Source of the DNA: Novosphingobium indicum
GTDB taxonomy: Bacteria > Pseudomonadota > Alphaproteobacteria > Sphingomonadales > Sphingomonadaceae
Direction: 5' to 3'
NCBI RefSeq assembly: GCF_014645195.1
Contig: NZ_BMLK01000026.1
Location: forward strand, 1,542-48,591
DNA length: 47,050 nt
Below the pieces are notes generated by a model. The model was not told the origin of the DNA. It searched no databases and was given only the letters and a program-made list of their open reading frames with translations. The position numbers were made by a program, and so were the translations under genes. Below are positions 35,590 to 42,426 of the stretch, piece by piece. Each line of letters starts with the position of its first letter. The first letter of the stretch is position 1.

Positions 35590-35746
35590 GAGCGCCTTCC
35601 CTCCTGCGCAAAAGGGAATGCCCCAGCGCCGAAACACAGGCCGGGTTGGACCCGATCGGGGAAAGCGCCGTGCCCGCACCGGGGAACAGCAGGCGACGAA
35701 CAAACCGCACCCTTTAGGGGCCGCCGGCCTCCGGACATGCCCCCCT

Positions 35747-36046
35747 TCATCGGTCCTGCTCCGGATCGAGGAGGCCCCGTTCGCCGAGGATCGCACGGGC
35801 ATCGAGCATCCCCCGCTCGAGAAGTTCGGGCGATCGCGCGCCGATCGAGGTGGCAAGCAAGGTCAGTATCTGGATCGAGGTCGCCAGAACCTCGTCCTGC
35901 GAGGAATAGATGTAGCGCCCGTTGGGATCGGCCGCTTCGCCCAGAACCTGGCGAACAAACTCGGACAAGGTGAGATTTGCGCCGTAGGAACGGCGCTGAA
36001 GTCGCCGGTAAAGGGCGTCATCCACGCGCACGCTTATTCTTTGCAT
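35747..36046 (-). CDS. Ribbon-helix-helix oriT accessory protein (TrwA/TraM-like)
   Basis: A 99-residue protein with a ribbon-helix-helix start (MQRISVRVDDALYRRLQRRS, then LTLSEFVRQVLG) and a second helical part ending DPEQDR. Its position, first in the tra operon and next to the predicted oriT, matches TrwA of R388, which binds oriT, helps nicking and represses the operon. ATG 36046 has GGAG 7 nt upstream, placed inside a 7-bp hairpin at 36053-36069. A 157-bp gap separates it from the coupling protein gene. Confidence 0.8.
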   Translation of the reverse strand: MQRISVRVDDALYRRLQRRSYGANLTLSEFVRQVLGEAADPNGRYIYSSQDEVLATSIQILTLLATSIGARSPELLERGMLDARAILGERGLLDPEQDR

Positions 36047-36052
36047 AACACT

Positions 36053-36069
36053 GCTCCGCTGTGCGGAGC
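36053..36069 (-). promoter_or_regulatory. Hairpin covering the ribosome-binding site of the RHH gene
   Basis: A 7-bp perfect stem, GCTCCGC and GCGGAGC, around a TGT loop, ending 7 nt before the ATG at 36046. Its 3' arm on the minus strand includes the GGAG site. It could be an operator for the RHH protein or a translational lock. Confidence 0.5.
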
Positions 36070-36280
36070 CCGGCGTCAGAATGTCATGAAGCGAGAGTTC
36101 TCTACCGCAAATCGGCAGAAAACTCAAGAAATGCCGCTGTCCGCCACGGCACACGCAGGAATATCTAAGAAGTCCAAAGGCTTGGCAAGGAGAGGCACCA
36201 TCGCGAAACTACCAGTATGACGCCAACGCAAGCCGGCGGATGACACGGCACCCTTCCCAACCCACTGAACAAGCAAAGAA

Positions 36281-36433
36281 AACTCGCGCAGCACTGGTGC
36301 GTACGGTGCATTACAAAACGGCCACGGCCGTGCGTCCTTTCTTGCGCAGCGAGTTCTCGCTGCGTCGCCACGTCCCGGAAGGGGCGCGGCTCCCCCGAAG
36401 GGGGCCTTGTCCTTTCGCCGGTGGGACACCGGC
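36281..36433 (+). other. Candidate origin of transfer (oriT) with predicted nic site
   Basis: The gene-free stretch 36070-36555 contains TGCGTACGGTGC at 36298-36309. It aligns with the nic regions of R388 (TGCGTATTGTCT) and F (TGCGTGGGGTGT), recalled from published work, and a small GCAC/GTGC hairpin immediately precedes it. Nicking would fall after 36309 on the plus strand. Downstream are a 6-bp dyad (36319-36332), a 9-bp hairpin with 2-nt loop (36345-36364), CCCCC-GAA-GGGGG (36392-36404) and a 7-bp hairpin (36417-36433). The strand polarity would transfer the tra operon last, as expected. Assignment is by pattern only. Confidence 0.6.
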
Positions 36434-36555
36434 AGGTTGATCAGGGTGCCGCACAGGGGAACCTCTGAATTCATGATGACCTCACGGGTCCAGGGATTGC
36501 AGGCCGCCTTCCGGCGGCCGATAAGGAGGACGGCGGGCAGACCATCGAAGGAGCG

Positions 36556-36870
36556 ATGGACATGCCCAGGAAGACCGACCGCGAACGCCTTGCCGACCTC
36601 GAAGCGCGCCAACGCATGATGGCCGAAGAGGTAGAAAAGACCCGCCGCGCCTTGCGCGGCAAGTACGCCGAGATCGTCATCGACCTGCCCGTAGAGGACT
36701 TCACCCAACGGGAATTTCGAGACCTGCTTGCCGCAGCGATCCGGTGTGGCGGCGCGGTGGCTGTGACCGCCCTTCGTGCTCTTCCGGAGGCAAGCACTTC
36801 GTCCCAACCCGGTGTCCCCACAAATGCCAAGTCATCCCGCAGGGATGGCCCAGCGACGAGCATGGCGTAG
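36556..36870 (+). CDS. Small mobilization accessory-type protein (MobC/TraC-like)
   Basis: A 104-residue protein with a charged coiled-coil start (DRERLADLEARQRMMAEEVE) and a RALRGKY segment, resembling small mobilization or TraC/TraD-like proteins of alphaproteobacterial plasmids. The second half contains LLAAAIRCGGAVAVTAL, and the last ~25 residues look unordered. GAAGGAG lies 2 nt before ATG 36556, or 8 nt before a second ATG at 36562. It is the only confident plus-strand gene right of oriT and is transcribed away from it. Function is inferred from location only. Confidence 0.65.
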   Translation: MDMPRKTDRERLADLEARQRMMAEEVEKTRRALRGKYAEIVIDLPVEDFTQREFRDLLAAAIRCGGAVAVTALRALPEASTSSQPGVPTNAKSSRRDGPATSMA

Positions 36871-36886
36871 CCACGCGCAGGAGGCC

Positions 36887-36945
36887 GGAGCCACACTCGT
36901 GGCTCCGCATCGGCGCCGCGACGGGCGCGAAGCCGAAAGGCTTCG
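36887..36945. repeat. Two strong hairpins downstream of the MobC-like gene
   Basis: Stem GGAGCCAC/GTGGCTCC (36887-36894 and 36899-36906, 4-nt loop) and stem CGAAGCC/GGCTTCG with a GAAA loop (36928-36934 and 36939-36945). They lie in the gap between convergent genes. No T-run follows, so ordinary termination is not obvious. GNRA-type loops suggest a structured RNA or single-stranded DNA element. Confidence 0.5.
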
Positions 36946-37029
36946 GGTCCCTGAGCGGGGGCGACTTCCACGCGGGCAAAAAGAAGGAGACCGACCGAGC
37001 CGAAGCCCGACCGGTCCCATCCGTGCCAC

Positions 37030-38010
37030 CTAGGCTGCCGTCCGATTGGTGCGCTGGTCCTTCAGCGCGAAGAAGTGGGCCGGTATCCGCTTTGCCCTCA
37101 CCTCACGGGCAAGATGTGACTGCAGCCCGGAGCCCTCGCAGACGATCGCTTCGACCGGACGCAGACCCAGAAGTTGCTCGTTGCGGGCAAACCCTGCCCG
37201 CTTGCCAAGGCGCCGGTCGAGTGTGAAGGCGATGAGCATGGTGCCGCTGCGCGCCGCCCAGGCCGCCGCAATGGCATCGCAGCCCTTGTCCTGCGCAGTG
37301 GTCGCCAACACCATGTTCGGCACGCGCGCCTTCACCGCATCCAGCGCTTCGGTAAGAAGCTCGTGATCCTCCCACACCTGTCCTCCGGAAAAGACCACCA
37401 CCGGACCTTTCGGAGCATGCGCCTCGGCCTTGCGCATCCTCCGCGCGGCCAGAAAGTCCTGTGCGGCAATAACCGAGGCGGTGCGCTTGGAAGAGACTAG
37501 CGATCCTCTCACCGACGACCAGGGCCGCCCGCTTTCCGCAAGGTAAGTTGCCGCCGCGTGGTCTCGCATGCAGGCGACCGCTTCGCGCGCTTCGTCAAGG
37601 GACTGGCAGAGCACCTGCGCTTCCTCCAGTTCACCCATCAGAACCTCGCTGCCGTCGGCATCGCGGGCAAGATCGCGAACCTTCATCGCTGCCCTGTCGG
37701 CTTCGCCATCAAGCTGTTCGGCGACCTTGTGGAAGGAGTTGACGATCCCCCAGGCAAGACGCGGCGCAAGGCTTTCTATGCGGGTATCGCGCAGTACGTC
37801 GAAGAGCGTGGCGACCAGCATCTCGGTAGCGAGTTGGGCCTGCATGGCGTCCGGCATGTCGCAGGTCAATTCGTCTTCGGCGACACCCATGCGGCTTGTA
37901 TCGAGGCCGGTTTCGAAAGCGGTTGAGAAGCCATCGGCCGGTGTCAGGGTTTCCGCGGCGATAAGATCGGCGATTTCGGAAAAGTCGCGAATGGTGCGCT
38001 TGATGTTCAT
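37030..38010 (-). CDS. DUF2493 (SLOG-like) domain protein, copy 1
   Basis: A 326-residue protein. Residues ~1-190 form an all-helical N-terminal part (YLAESGRPWSSVRGS near its end), and the C-terminal DUF2493 domain holds KGPVVVFSGGQVWEDHELL, ATTAQDKGCDAIAAAWA and EAIVCEGSGLQSHL. DUF2493 belongs to the SLOG/DprA-like nucleotide-binding superfamily. Role in plasmids is unknown; ligand sensing is inference. ATG 38010 follows the AAGGAGG site. It is paralogous to 38732-39730. Confidence 0.85.
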   Translation of the reverse strand: MNIKRTIRDFSEIADLIAAETLTPADGFSTAFETGLDTSRMGVAEDELTCDMPDAMQAQLATEMLVATLFDVLRDTRIESLAPRLAWGIVNSFHKVAEQLDGEADRAAMKVRDLARDADGSEVLMGELEEAQVLCQSLDEAREAVACMRDHAAATYLAESGRPWSSVRGSLVSSKRTASVIAAQDFLAARRMRKAEAHAPKGPVVVFSGGQVWEDHELLTEALDAVKARVPNMVLATTAQDKGCDAIAAAWAARSGTMLIAFTLDRRLGKRAGFARNEQLLGLRPVEAIVCEGSGLQSHLAREVRAKRIPAHFFALKDQRTNRTAA

Positions 38011-38079
38011 CGTAGCCTCCTTGAAACTAGGAAAAGAGGCTTCCCCTCCTGCACGGGCTGCGAGCGCCGGGGTCAAGGA

Positions 38080-38250
38080 CCGGGCGCAGCCCGGCCGCGA
38101 AGCGGGCGACGGAGGAACCGATTTGCGCAGCAAATTGGAGGGGCCGTCGATCCTTGAGGCCGGGGCTGACCCCGTGCCAGACTTGGACTTGTTGGAAGAG
38201 AGAATAATACACAACGCCTGCCCCATACGCCCGAGCCCTGGCATGGGCTC
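38080..38250 (-). promoter_or_regulatory. Four consecutive hairpins upstream of DUF2493 copy 1
   Basis: Within the 410-bp gene-free gap 38011-38420 there are four short perfect stems: CCGGGC-GCA-GCCCGG (38080-38094), ATTTGC-GCA-GCAAAT (38122-38136), CGGGG-CTGA-CCCCG (38161-38174) and GAGCCC-TGGCAT-GGGCTC (38233-38250). On the leading side of oriT this looks like the structured single-stranded promoters (Frpo/ssi) described for F-type plasmids. The remainder of the gap shows no gene. Confidence 0.45.
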
Positions 38251-38335
38251 GATGCCCATGACGGGGCTTTTGCATGGTTCACGGGTGTGTCTTTACCGTT
38301 GGGATCAGCGGAAGGTGTGAATTCCCCGGCAGCAC

Positions 38336-38371
38336 AAAAATGGGCTGGCGCGCGAGGAGTGCGGCCAGCCC
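38336..38371 (-). terminator. Rho-independent terminator after the DUF6117 gene
   Basis: An 8-bp stem GGGCTGGC/GCCAGCCC (38342-38349 and 38364-38371) followed on the minus strand by ATTTTTG. It is 50 bp downstream of the DUF6117-like stop and isolates that gene from the next one. Confidence 0.75.
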
Positions 38372-38420
38372 GAATTGTTCAGTTCAGTCGCGCGGACGAA
38401 CCATATCTACGCCGGTGTCG

Positions 38421-38663
38421 TCACGCGCGCGGCTGTGTCCCATCGCCCGGATCGGGCGGAATGTAAGCGTCAAATGGGTTCCCATTATGGAGATGCCCGA
38501 AAGGCGTCATGACGTAGTCGTCCCCGTTGCGGCCCACGGCCGTGACGACGTAGCGGGGAACGCCGGTTTCGGCATCGCTGCACTCCAGGAGCGCGAGATT
38601 GCCATCGGCCGCGGCGCGAAGCAGCGTCTCGAAATTGCGGCGATAAGGTTCAGGGATTGCCAT
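38421..38663 (-). CDS. DUF6117-like small plasmid protein
   Basis: An 80-residue soluble protein beginning MAIPEPYRRNFETLLRAA, with the tract GVPRYVVTAVGRNGDDYVMTP and a Pro-rich end. It matches from memory the DUF6117 family common on sphingomonad and rhizobial plasmids; function unknown. GGAGG sits 7 nt before the ATG. Related wording (IPEPYRRK) appears in the protein at 42813-43112. Confidence 0.8.
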   Translation of the reverse strand: MAIPEPYRRNFETLLRAAADGNLALLECSDAETGVPRYVVTAVGRNGDDYVMTPFGHLHNGNPFDAYIPPDPGDGTQPRA

Positions 38664-38731
38664 GCGAACCTCCTGTCATCGGGAAATGATGGGGCGGACC
38701 AAAGGCCCTGCCCCGGGTGATCAGGCCGGCT

Positions 38732-39730
38732 TCACGCCCGCATACGCGGGACAGAGGTGTCAGCGATCTGGTCTGCCTTGCGGAAGGCATGGATTGGAAC
38801 ATTGGCTTCGCGCAGGACCTGATAGAGGTTGGCTTGCAGGCCGGATCCTTCGCACAGCAGCGCCTCGACCGGCTTCAGTTCCGCCAGCTTGCGATTGCGG
38901 GTAAAGGCCGTCTTCCGACCCGAACCGTAGAGCCCGTAGGCGACGAGCGGCACGCTGTTTTCCGGACGCGCTGCCCAGGCCGCTGCGATGGCATCGGCGC
39001 CCTTGCGCTGTCCGGTCGTCACCAGTGTCATGTGCGGCACACGCGCCTTGATCTCGTCGAGCCGCGCCCACAAGGTTTCCCAGTCGTGCCATTGGGCCGG
39101 TCCGGAAAACACAACCACAGGGCCTTTTGGACTATGCTTCTCGCGCGTTGCCAGTTCGCGGGCACGCAGGAAGTCCAGCGCCGCAATCTGGCTGGCGGAC
39201 GAGGCCGAGGAGGCCTTGCTGCCGCGTGCCGGCGACCAGGGCCAGCCTGACTGCACGCGGTACATCTCGGCGGCATAGTCGCGCATGCATTCAATCGCGG
39301 CGCGCTGCTCGGCCAGCGACTGACACAGGAGCTGCTTTTCCTCGAGCTCGTTGTTGTAGACTTCGCTCATGTCGGGATGGCGCGCCAGATCGCCCAGTTC
39401 GAGCGCGATGGCGTCCTCGCGCCGTTCGAGCTTTCCCGCGACGAAGTGGAAGCTGTTGACGAACCCCCAGGCGATTTCGGCGCCAAGCGGTTCGAGCCGG
39501 GTGCCGGTAAACAGGTCGAAGATCGCGGCGATCACGCCGCCGCATTCGGCCTGGGCTGCAAAGGGTTCGGGCATGTCGTGTTCGCCCGGCTCCTCGCCCA
39601 GCTGGGTAATGGAAACAGCAAGCGGGTCGCCGAATGCCGCCTGGAATTCCGGAGTGGCAGTCATCTGAGCATAGAGGGTCTTGAGGTCGGCGAAGCGATC
39701 GACGCTGCGCGTGAGATTGGTGCTGGTCAT
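38732..39730 (-). CDS. DUF2493 (SLOG-like) domain protein, copy 2
   Basis: A 332-residue paralogue of copy 1 with the same two-part plan. The C-terminal domain contains KGPVVVFSGPAQWHDWETL, TGQRKGADAIAAAWAARP and VEALLCEGSGLQANLYQV. The N-terminal part includes AIECMRDYAAEMYRVQSGW, which matches copy 1 clearly, while the first ~90 residues are more diverged. ATG 39730 gives that family start; ATG 39751 is possible. Two divergent copies kept side by side suggest a heteromeric or partner-specific role (inference). Confidence 0.85.
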   Translation of the reverse strand: MTSTNLTRSVDRFADLKTLYAQMTATPEFQAAFGDPLAVSITQLGEEPGEHDMPEPFAAQAECGGVIAAIFDLFTGTRLEPLGAEIAWGFVNSFHFVAGKLERREDAIALELGDLARHPDMSEVYNNELEEKQLLCQSLAEQRAAIECMRDYAAEMYRVQSGWPWSPARGSKASSASSASQIAALDFLRARELATREKHSPKGPVVVFSGPAQWHDWETLWARLDEIKARVPHMTLVTTGQRKGADAIAAAWAARPENSVPLVAYGLYGSGRKTAFTRNRKLAELKPVEALLCEGSGLQANLYQVLREANVPIHAFRKADQIADTSVPRMRA

Positions 39731-39764
39731 GGCAAGGTGCCTTTCACGCATCGGAACTTGAACA

Positions 39765-39802
39765 AGAAAAAGGCCGGAGGCACTCGGTGCGCCTCCGGCC
39801 TT
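39765..39802 (-). terminator. Strong rho-independent terminator after the DUF736 gene
   Basis: A 12-bp perfect stem AAGGCCGGAGGC (39770-39781) paired with 39791-39802, a 9-nt loop, and TTTTTC following on the minus strand. It lies 23 bp after the DUF736 stop and before DUF2493 copy 2. Confidence 0.85.
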
Positions 39803-39825
39803 CACAGGGTGCTGTTCGTGCAGGA

Positions 39826-40287
39826 TCAGAACAGCGGTTCTTCGCCTTCGTCGGCGCCGGCGCCCATCAGCGCGCCATCGGCTCCTGCGGTGCTGCCACC
39901 GAAGCCTTCCTGGCCACGCTCGTCATAGGAGCGCTGCATCCCGCCGAAGCCTCCGGCGAACTCGGACCGCATGGTCTCGCGCCGCCAGGCGATGGTGTAG
40001 CCGCCGTCTTCGGTCGGGAAGAGCGCGACGGGCAGCGGTTCGGGAAGGCCCGGATCATCGACCGATCCGGCGAGGAAGGCTTCCCCGGTCTTCTTCGAAA
40101 AGGCCTCCCACAGCGCGCCGATCTGCACCCAGCGCCGGGCCACGTTGAGCGCCAGGATCTCGTACGCGGGCGCCCGGTCACTCATGCTCTCGACCTTGCG
40201 CAGGCCGATACGCGGCAGGTCAATGGTGCGGGTAGCGATGGCTCCGGTAAGGCGGCCATTGACGCTGCGGATTTCTCCAATGTTCAT
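39826..40287 (-). CDS. DUF736 family protein
   Basis: A 153-residue protein that starts MNIGEIRSVNGRLTGAIATR, the typical DUF736 opening, followed by RAPAYEILALNVARRWVQIGALWEA. The first ~100 residues form the family domain; the C-terminal ~50 are a Gly/Asp/Glu-rich, probably disordered tail. DUF736 proteins occur in conjugative plasmids and elements of alphaproteobacteria; function unknown. The ATG at 40287 follows AAGGAGTG. Confidence 0.85.
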   Translation of the reverse strand: MNIGEIRSVNGRLTGAIATRTIDLPRIGLRKVESMSDRAPAYEILALNVARRWVQIGALWEAFSKKTGEAFLAGSVDDPGLPEPLPVALFPTEDGGYTIAWRRETMRSEFAGGFGGMQRSYDERGQEGFGGSTAGADGALMGAGADEGEEPLF

Positions 40288-40491
40288 GATCTTCACTCCT
40301 TGATGATGTCGCTCTCGAACCATTTCTTCGCGACACATTCTCCGGACCTCCTCTCCTCTGTATCCCGCGCTCGCGGCTTACCCCTGCGCGGCCAGGCGCA
40401 ACTCCCTCGCCTCCCGCACTGCGCCGTTACCGGGCCATCCGCGAACCTCGGCGGACTGGCCTGCTGTTCACATCAGGGGTATTCTTGGGCC

Positions 40492-40683
40492 ATGGACTCG
40501 GAGACGCTTCGCACTGTGGCGGACCTTGCCCGCAAGCGCGCAGCGCGCGGGTGTTCAGGAACGCGTGACGACGGCATGATACGGCTGGGCGCAGCACGCG
40601 CCCTCACCCAGCTTGCTGTGGATCTCGAAGTTTCCGCGGCCGAACTTGAGCGCACCTCCAGTTCACGGCGAAGGCGGAACTGA
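40492..40683 (+). CDS. Small hypothetical protein
   Basis: A 63-residue Ala/Arg-rich protein (TVADLARKRAARGCSG, then a helical region LGAARALTQLAVDLEVSAAE). An AGGGG-like site is upstream but at long spacing. It runs opposite to its neighbours and I recognise no family. The composition is coding-like, but high-GC antisense frames can mimic this. The 204-bp gap before it (40288-40491) shows no other feature. Confidence 0.4.
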   Translation: MDSETLRTVADLARKRAARGCSGTRDDGMIRLGAARALTQLAVDLEVSAAELERTSSSRRRRN

Positions 40684-40767
40684 TCAGCGCCTTGGGGATG
40701 AAAGGGCGATCCGGTCGCGTTCCGGACCACCGCACCTCAGTTTCCAATCACACGGCGCATGTCGAGG

Positions 40768-40980
40768 TCAGGCTGAAGCGGGAGCGATCCAGGTCAGCGT
40801 GAGGCGGTCAGGTCCGGCCATCTGGCCCTCGGCGACAACCTGTTGGTCATGGAATGGGGCAAGATCGTCCTCGGAAACGAGGAAGATCAAATCCCCATCG
40901 CCCGTTTCGAGAACGGCGCTGCGGCCGTTGAGGCGCAGCAGGCCAGTAAGGCGGCGATAGGTAGGATGGTGCGACGCCAT
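40768..40980 (-). CDS. DUF5818-like small protein
   Basis: A 70-residue beta-rich protein (RRLTGLLRLNGRSAVLETGD, then DRLTLTWIAP at the end), similar to the small DUF5818-type OB-like proteins of sphingomonads, recalled and not searched. ATG 40980 is chosen; the frame is open to 41091. Function unknown. It is followed by 84 bp without a supported gene. Confidence 0.6.
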   Translation of the reverse strand: MASHHPTYRRLTGLLRLNGRSAVLETGDGDLIFLVSEDDLAPFHDQQVVAEGQMAGPDRLTLTWIAPASA

Positions 40981-41166
40981 CAAACCATGGCTTTCAAGCG
41001 CGGCGCACCGTATGCGCCAGTGTGAGCACGGAACGTCCAGCAATTGATTCGCGGCAAGACCATGCGCCCCCTGTCCGGCGATCCTCCGCAATGATCAAGG
41101 CTTAACATATGGCAGATGCTATCCTGGTGTTTCCGCGTCGCGGCGCAGAAGAAGGCTGCAGATCGA

Positions 41167-41388
41167 TCAACTGTTCGTAGCGCCGGCGGCGATGCCGGCG
41201 ATCCGTTTGCGGGCGTTCGCGAATACCTGATCACCGGAAATGCCGGGGCCGCTGGTGGCACCATGCTCGATCTCGGCGCGAAGCGCATCGAGCCGCGCCT
41301 GACGCATTGCGTCCTGTTCCTTGAGCAAACCAAGGCTATCGCTGACGGTTCGACGATAGGGTCGGCGGTCCGTTCCTTCCGTTTTCAC
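41167..41388 (-). CDS. ParD-like antitoxin fragment, third gene of the VapBC operon
   Basis: A 73-residue protein starting at GTG 41388, overlapping the vapC stop (GTGA). The region LLKEQDAMRQARLDALRAEI, followed by a SGPGIS turn and ARKRIAG, resembles the C-terminal toxin-binding half of ParD antitoxins. The N-terminal ribbon-helix-helix is absent or degenerate. It may be a decayed antitoxin, or a small protein that modulates VapC. No ParE follows; 40981-41166 shows no gene. Confidence 0.5.
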   Translation of the reverse strand: MKTEGTDRRPYRRTVSDSLGLLKEQDAMRQARLDALRAEIEHGATSGPGISGDQVFANARKRIAGIAAGATNS

Positions 41389-41774
41389 CGAATGACGACC
41401 ACTTCAACACCGACCTTTTCGGCAACTGCGCTCCACTGCCTGTCCGACGTCCAGGCCGGCACATTCTCGATCGAGGCCAGAGCGAGACAGAAGCGGTCGC
41501 CCAGGGACAGTCCGGCGTCAGCGGTCAAGGCACGCAAGTGCCCTGCAAGCCGGGCGATATCGGCATCAGCCGGAACAAGGGAGATTGGCAAGGGATGCAG
41601 CATGTCATCCACTTCGTGTGGGGGCATGCCATTGTGAATGAAGTGGCTGACGACTTCCGCGTAGTTGACCACGCTCATGCGCGCATCGCCAAGCGCTTCG
41701 GCCACCTTGTCACCGCCCGGCTCCTCCCGGAGCATGGCCAGGAGCGCGGACGCATCGAGAATGAATGCGCTCAT
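41385..41774 (-). CDS. vapC: VapC family PIN-domain toxin
   Basis: A 129-residue PIN ribonuclease. Acidic site residues are seen in FILDASALLAML (Asp), NYAEVVSHF (Glu), LSLGDRFCLALA (Asp) and TSDRQW (Asp). It would cut RNA, commonly tRNA, when freed from VapB. It starts 4 bp inside the end of vapB (41771-41774 overlap). All four catalytic acids appear intact. Confidence 0.92.
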   Translation of the reverse strand: MSAFILDASALLAMLREEPGGDKVAEALGDARMSVVNYAEVVSHFIHNGMPPHEVDDMLHPLPISLVPADADIARLAGHLRALTADAGLSLGDRFCLALASIENVPAWTSDRQWSAVAEKVGVEVVVIR

Positions 41775-42016
41775 GCCCCGCTGTCTTCACGCCGGTTCGC
41801 GAGAAACGCATCGACCGAGGCATCAGGCCGGTCAGCGGTATATTTCCGGGCGAGCGCGCGGGCATGCGCGACCGACTGGGCGACAGTGCGCAGGATCACG
41901 CCGTCAGGGGTTTCCTCGACGATCAGCGAGCCGCCACCTGCAAGGCCAAGCCGCTTGCGGATATCGGCGGGCAAGCTCAGCCTGCCGCTGGGTGTTATCG
42001 AAATCTGGATTGTCAT
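41771..42016 (-). CDS. vapB: VapB family AbrB-type antitoxin
   Basis: An 81-residue antitoxin with a SpoVT/AbrB N-terminus (ITPSGRLSLPADIRKRLGLA) and a C-terminal toxin-binding tail. It would bind VapC and repress the operon. Two 9-bp direct repeats of CATAATTTA at 42053-42061 and 42072-42080 lie 36-64 bp upstream of ATG 42016 and are likely operator sites. Confidence 0.92.
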   Translation of the reverse strand: MTIQISITPSGRLSLPADIRKRLGLAGGGSLIVEETPDGVILRTVAQSVAHARALARKYTADRPDASVDAFLANRREDSGA

Positions 42017-42052
42017 AGCGCAGGCCCATATGGCTGATGATCAACATTGTGA

Positions 42053-42080
42053 CATAATTTAGAATACATGGCATAATTTA
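42053..42080 (-). promoter_or_regulatory. Direct repeats upstream of vapB
   Basis: CATAATTTA occurs twice with a 19-bp period in an AT-rich island inside GC-rich sequence. It probably overlaps the vapB promoter and serves as a VapB/VapBC operator. Confidence 0.55.
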
Positions 42081-42160
42081 CACCTCTTGTCATGCGTCGC
42101 AGATCGCCGCCCAACGCGGCAATGGTTGACGGCAGCAGGCGCGGCGAGTGGACAGTCCCT

Positions 42161-42367
42161 TCATGCGACAAGCGCGAGAATGATTTCGTCGTTCCCAGGC
42201 GCCAGACAACTTGTGCGGATCGGTTGAAATGGATTGCCGGTCCTGACGATGAACTGGCGCAGACCCGTTTGCTGGCGCGCGCGGAGGGCAACATTATAAG
42301 CCCGATCAAAATTTGTGAGTTCTGCCCGGCGCGGCGATAGCGTGCAGCCGGTATCGGCATTGTGCAT
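42161..42367 (-). CDS. Small hypothetical protein downstream of the orphan antitoxin
   Basis: A 68-residue protein with GGAGAAG and good spacing before its ATG. FDRAYNVALRARQQTGLRQF and IVRTGNPFQPIRT are coding-like segments. It lies 59 bp after the antitoxin gene, where a ParE toxin would be expected, but does not resemble ParE. It may be an unrelated plasmid protein. No function assigned. Confidence 0.55.
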   Translation of the reverse strand: MHNADTGCTLSPRRAELTNFDRAYNVALRARQQTGLRQFIVRTGNPFQPIRTSCLAPGNDEIILALVA

Positions 42368-42426
42368 GGAGCTTCTCCAATCCAGGGTTCGCCGCGATCA
42401 TCAATGTTGCCCGAACGGGCTGATCG

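Noticed and set aside
36124..36807. Long minus-strand open frame across the oriT region
   Set aside because: Composition is arbitrary, it overlaps the MobC-like gene in antisense and the hairpin-rich oriT, and it has no recognisable domain.
36471..36971. 166-residue minus-strand open frame
   Set aside because: Arg/Ser-rich antisense of the better-supported gene at 36556-36870, with no good ribosome-binding site.
41116..41637. 173-residue plus-strand frame over vapC and the ParD-like fragment
   Set aside because: Low-complexity antisense frame; VapC with all catalytic acids lies on the minus strand.
42013..42360. 115-residue minus-strand frame overlapping the vapB upstream region
   Set aside because: It crosses the AT-rich operator region and conflicts with the better-supported small gene at 42161-42367.
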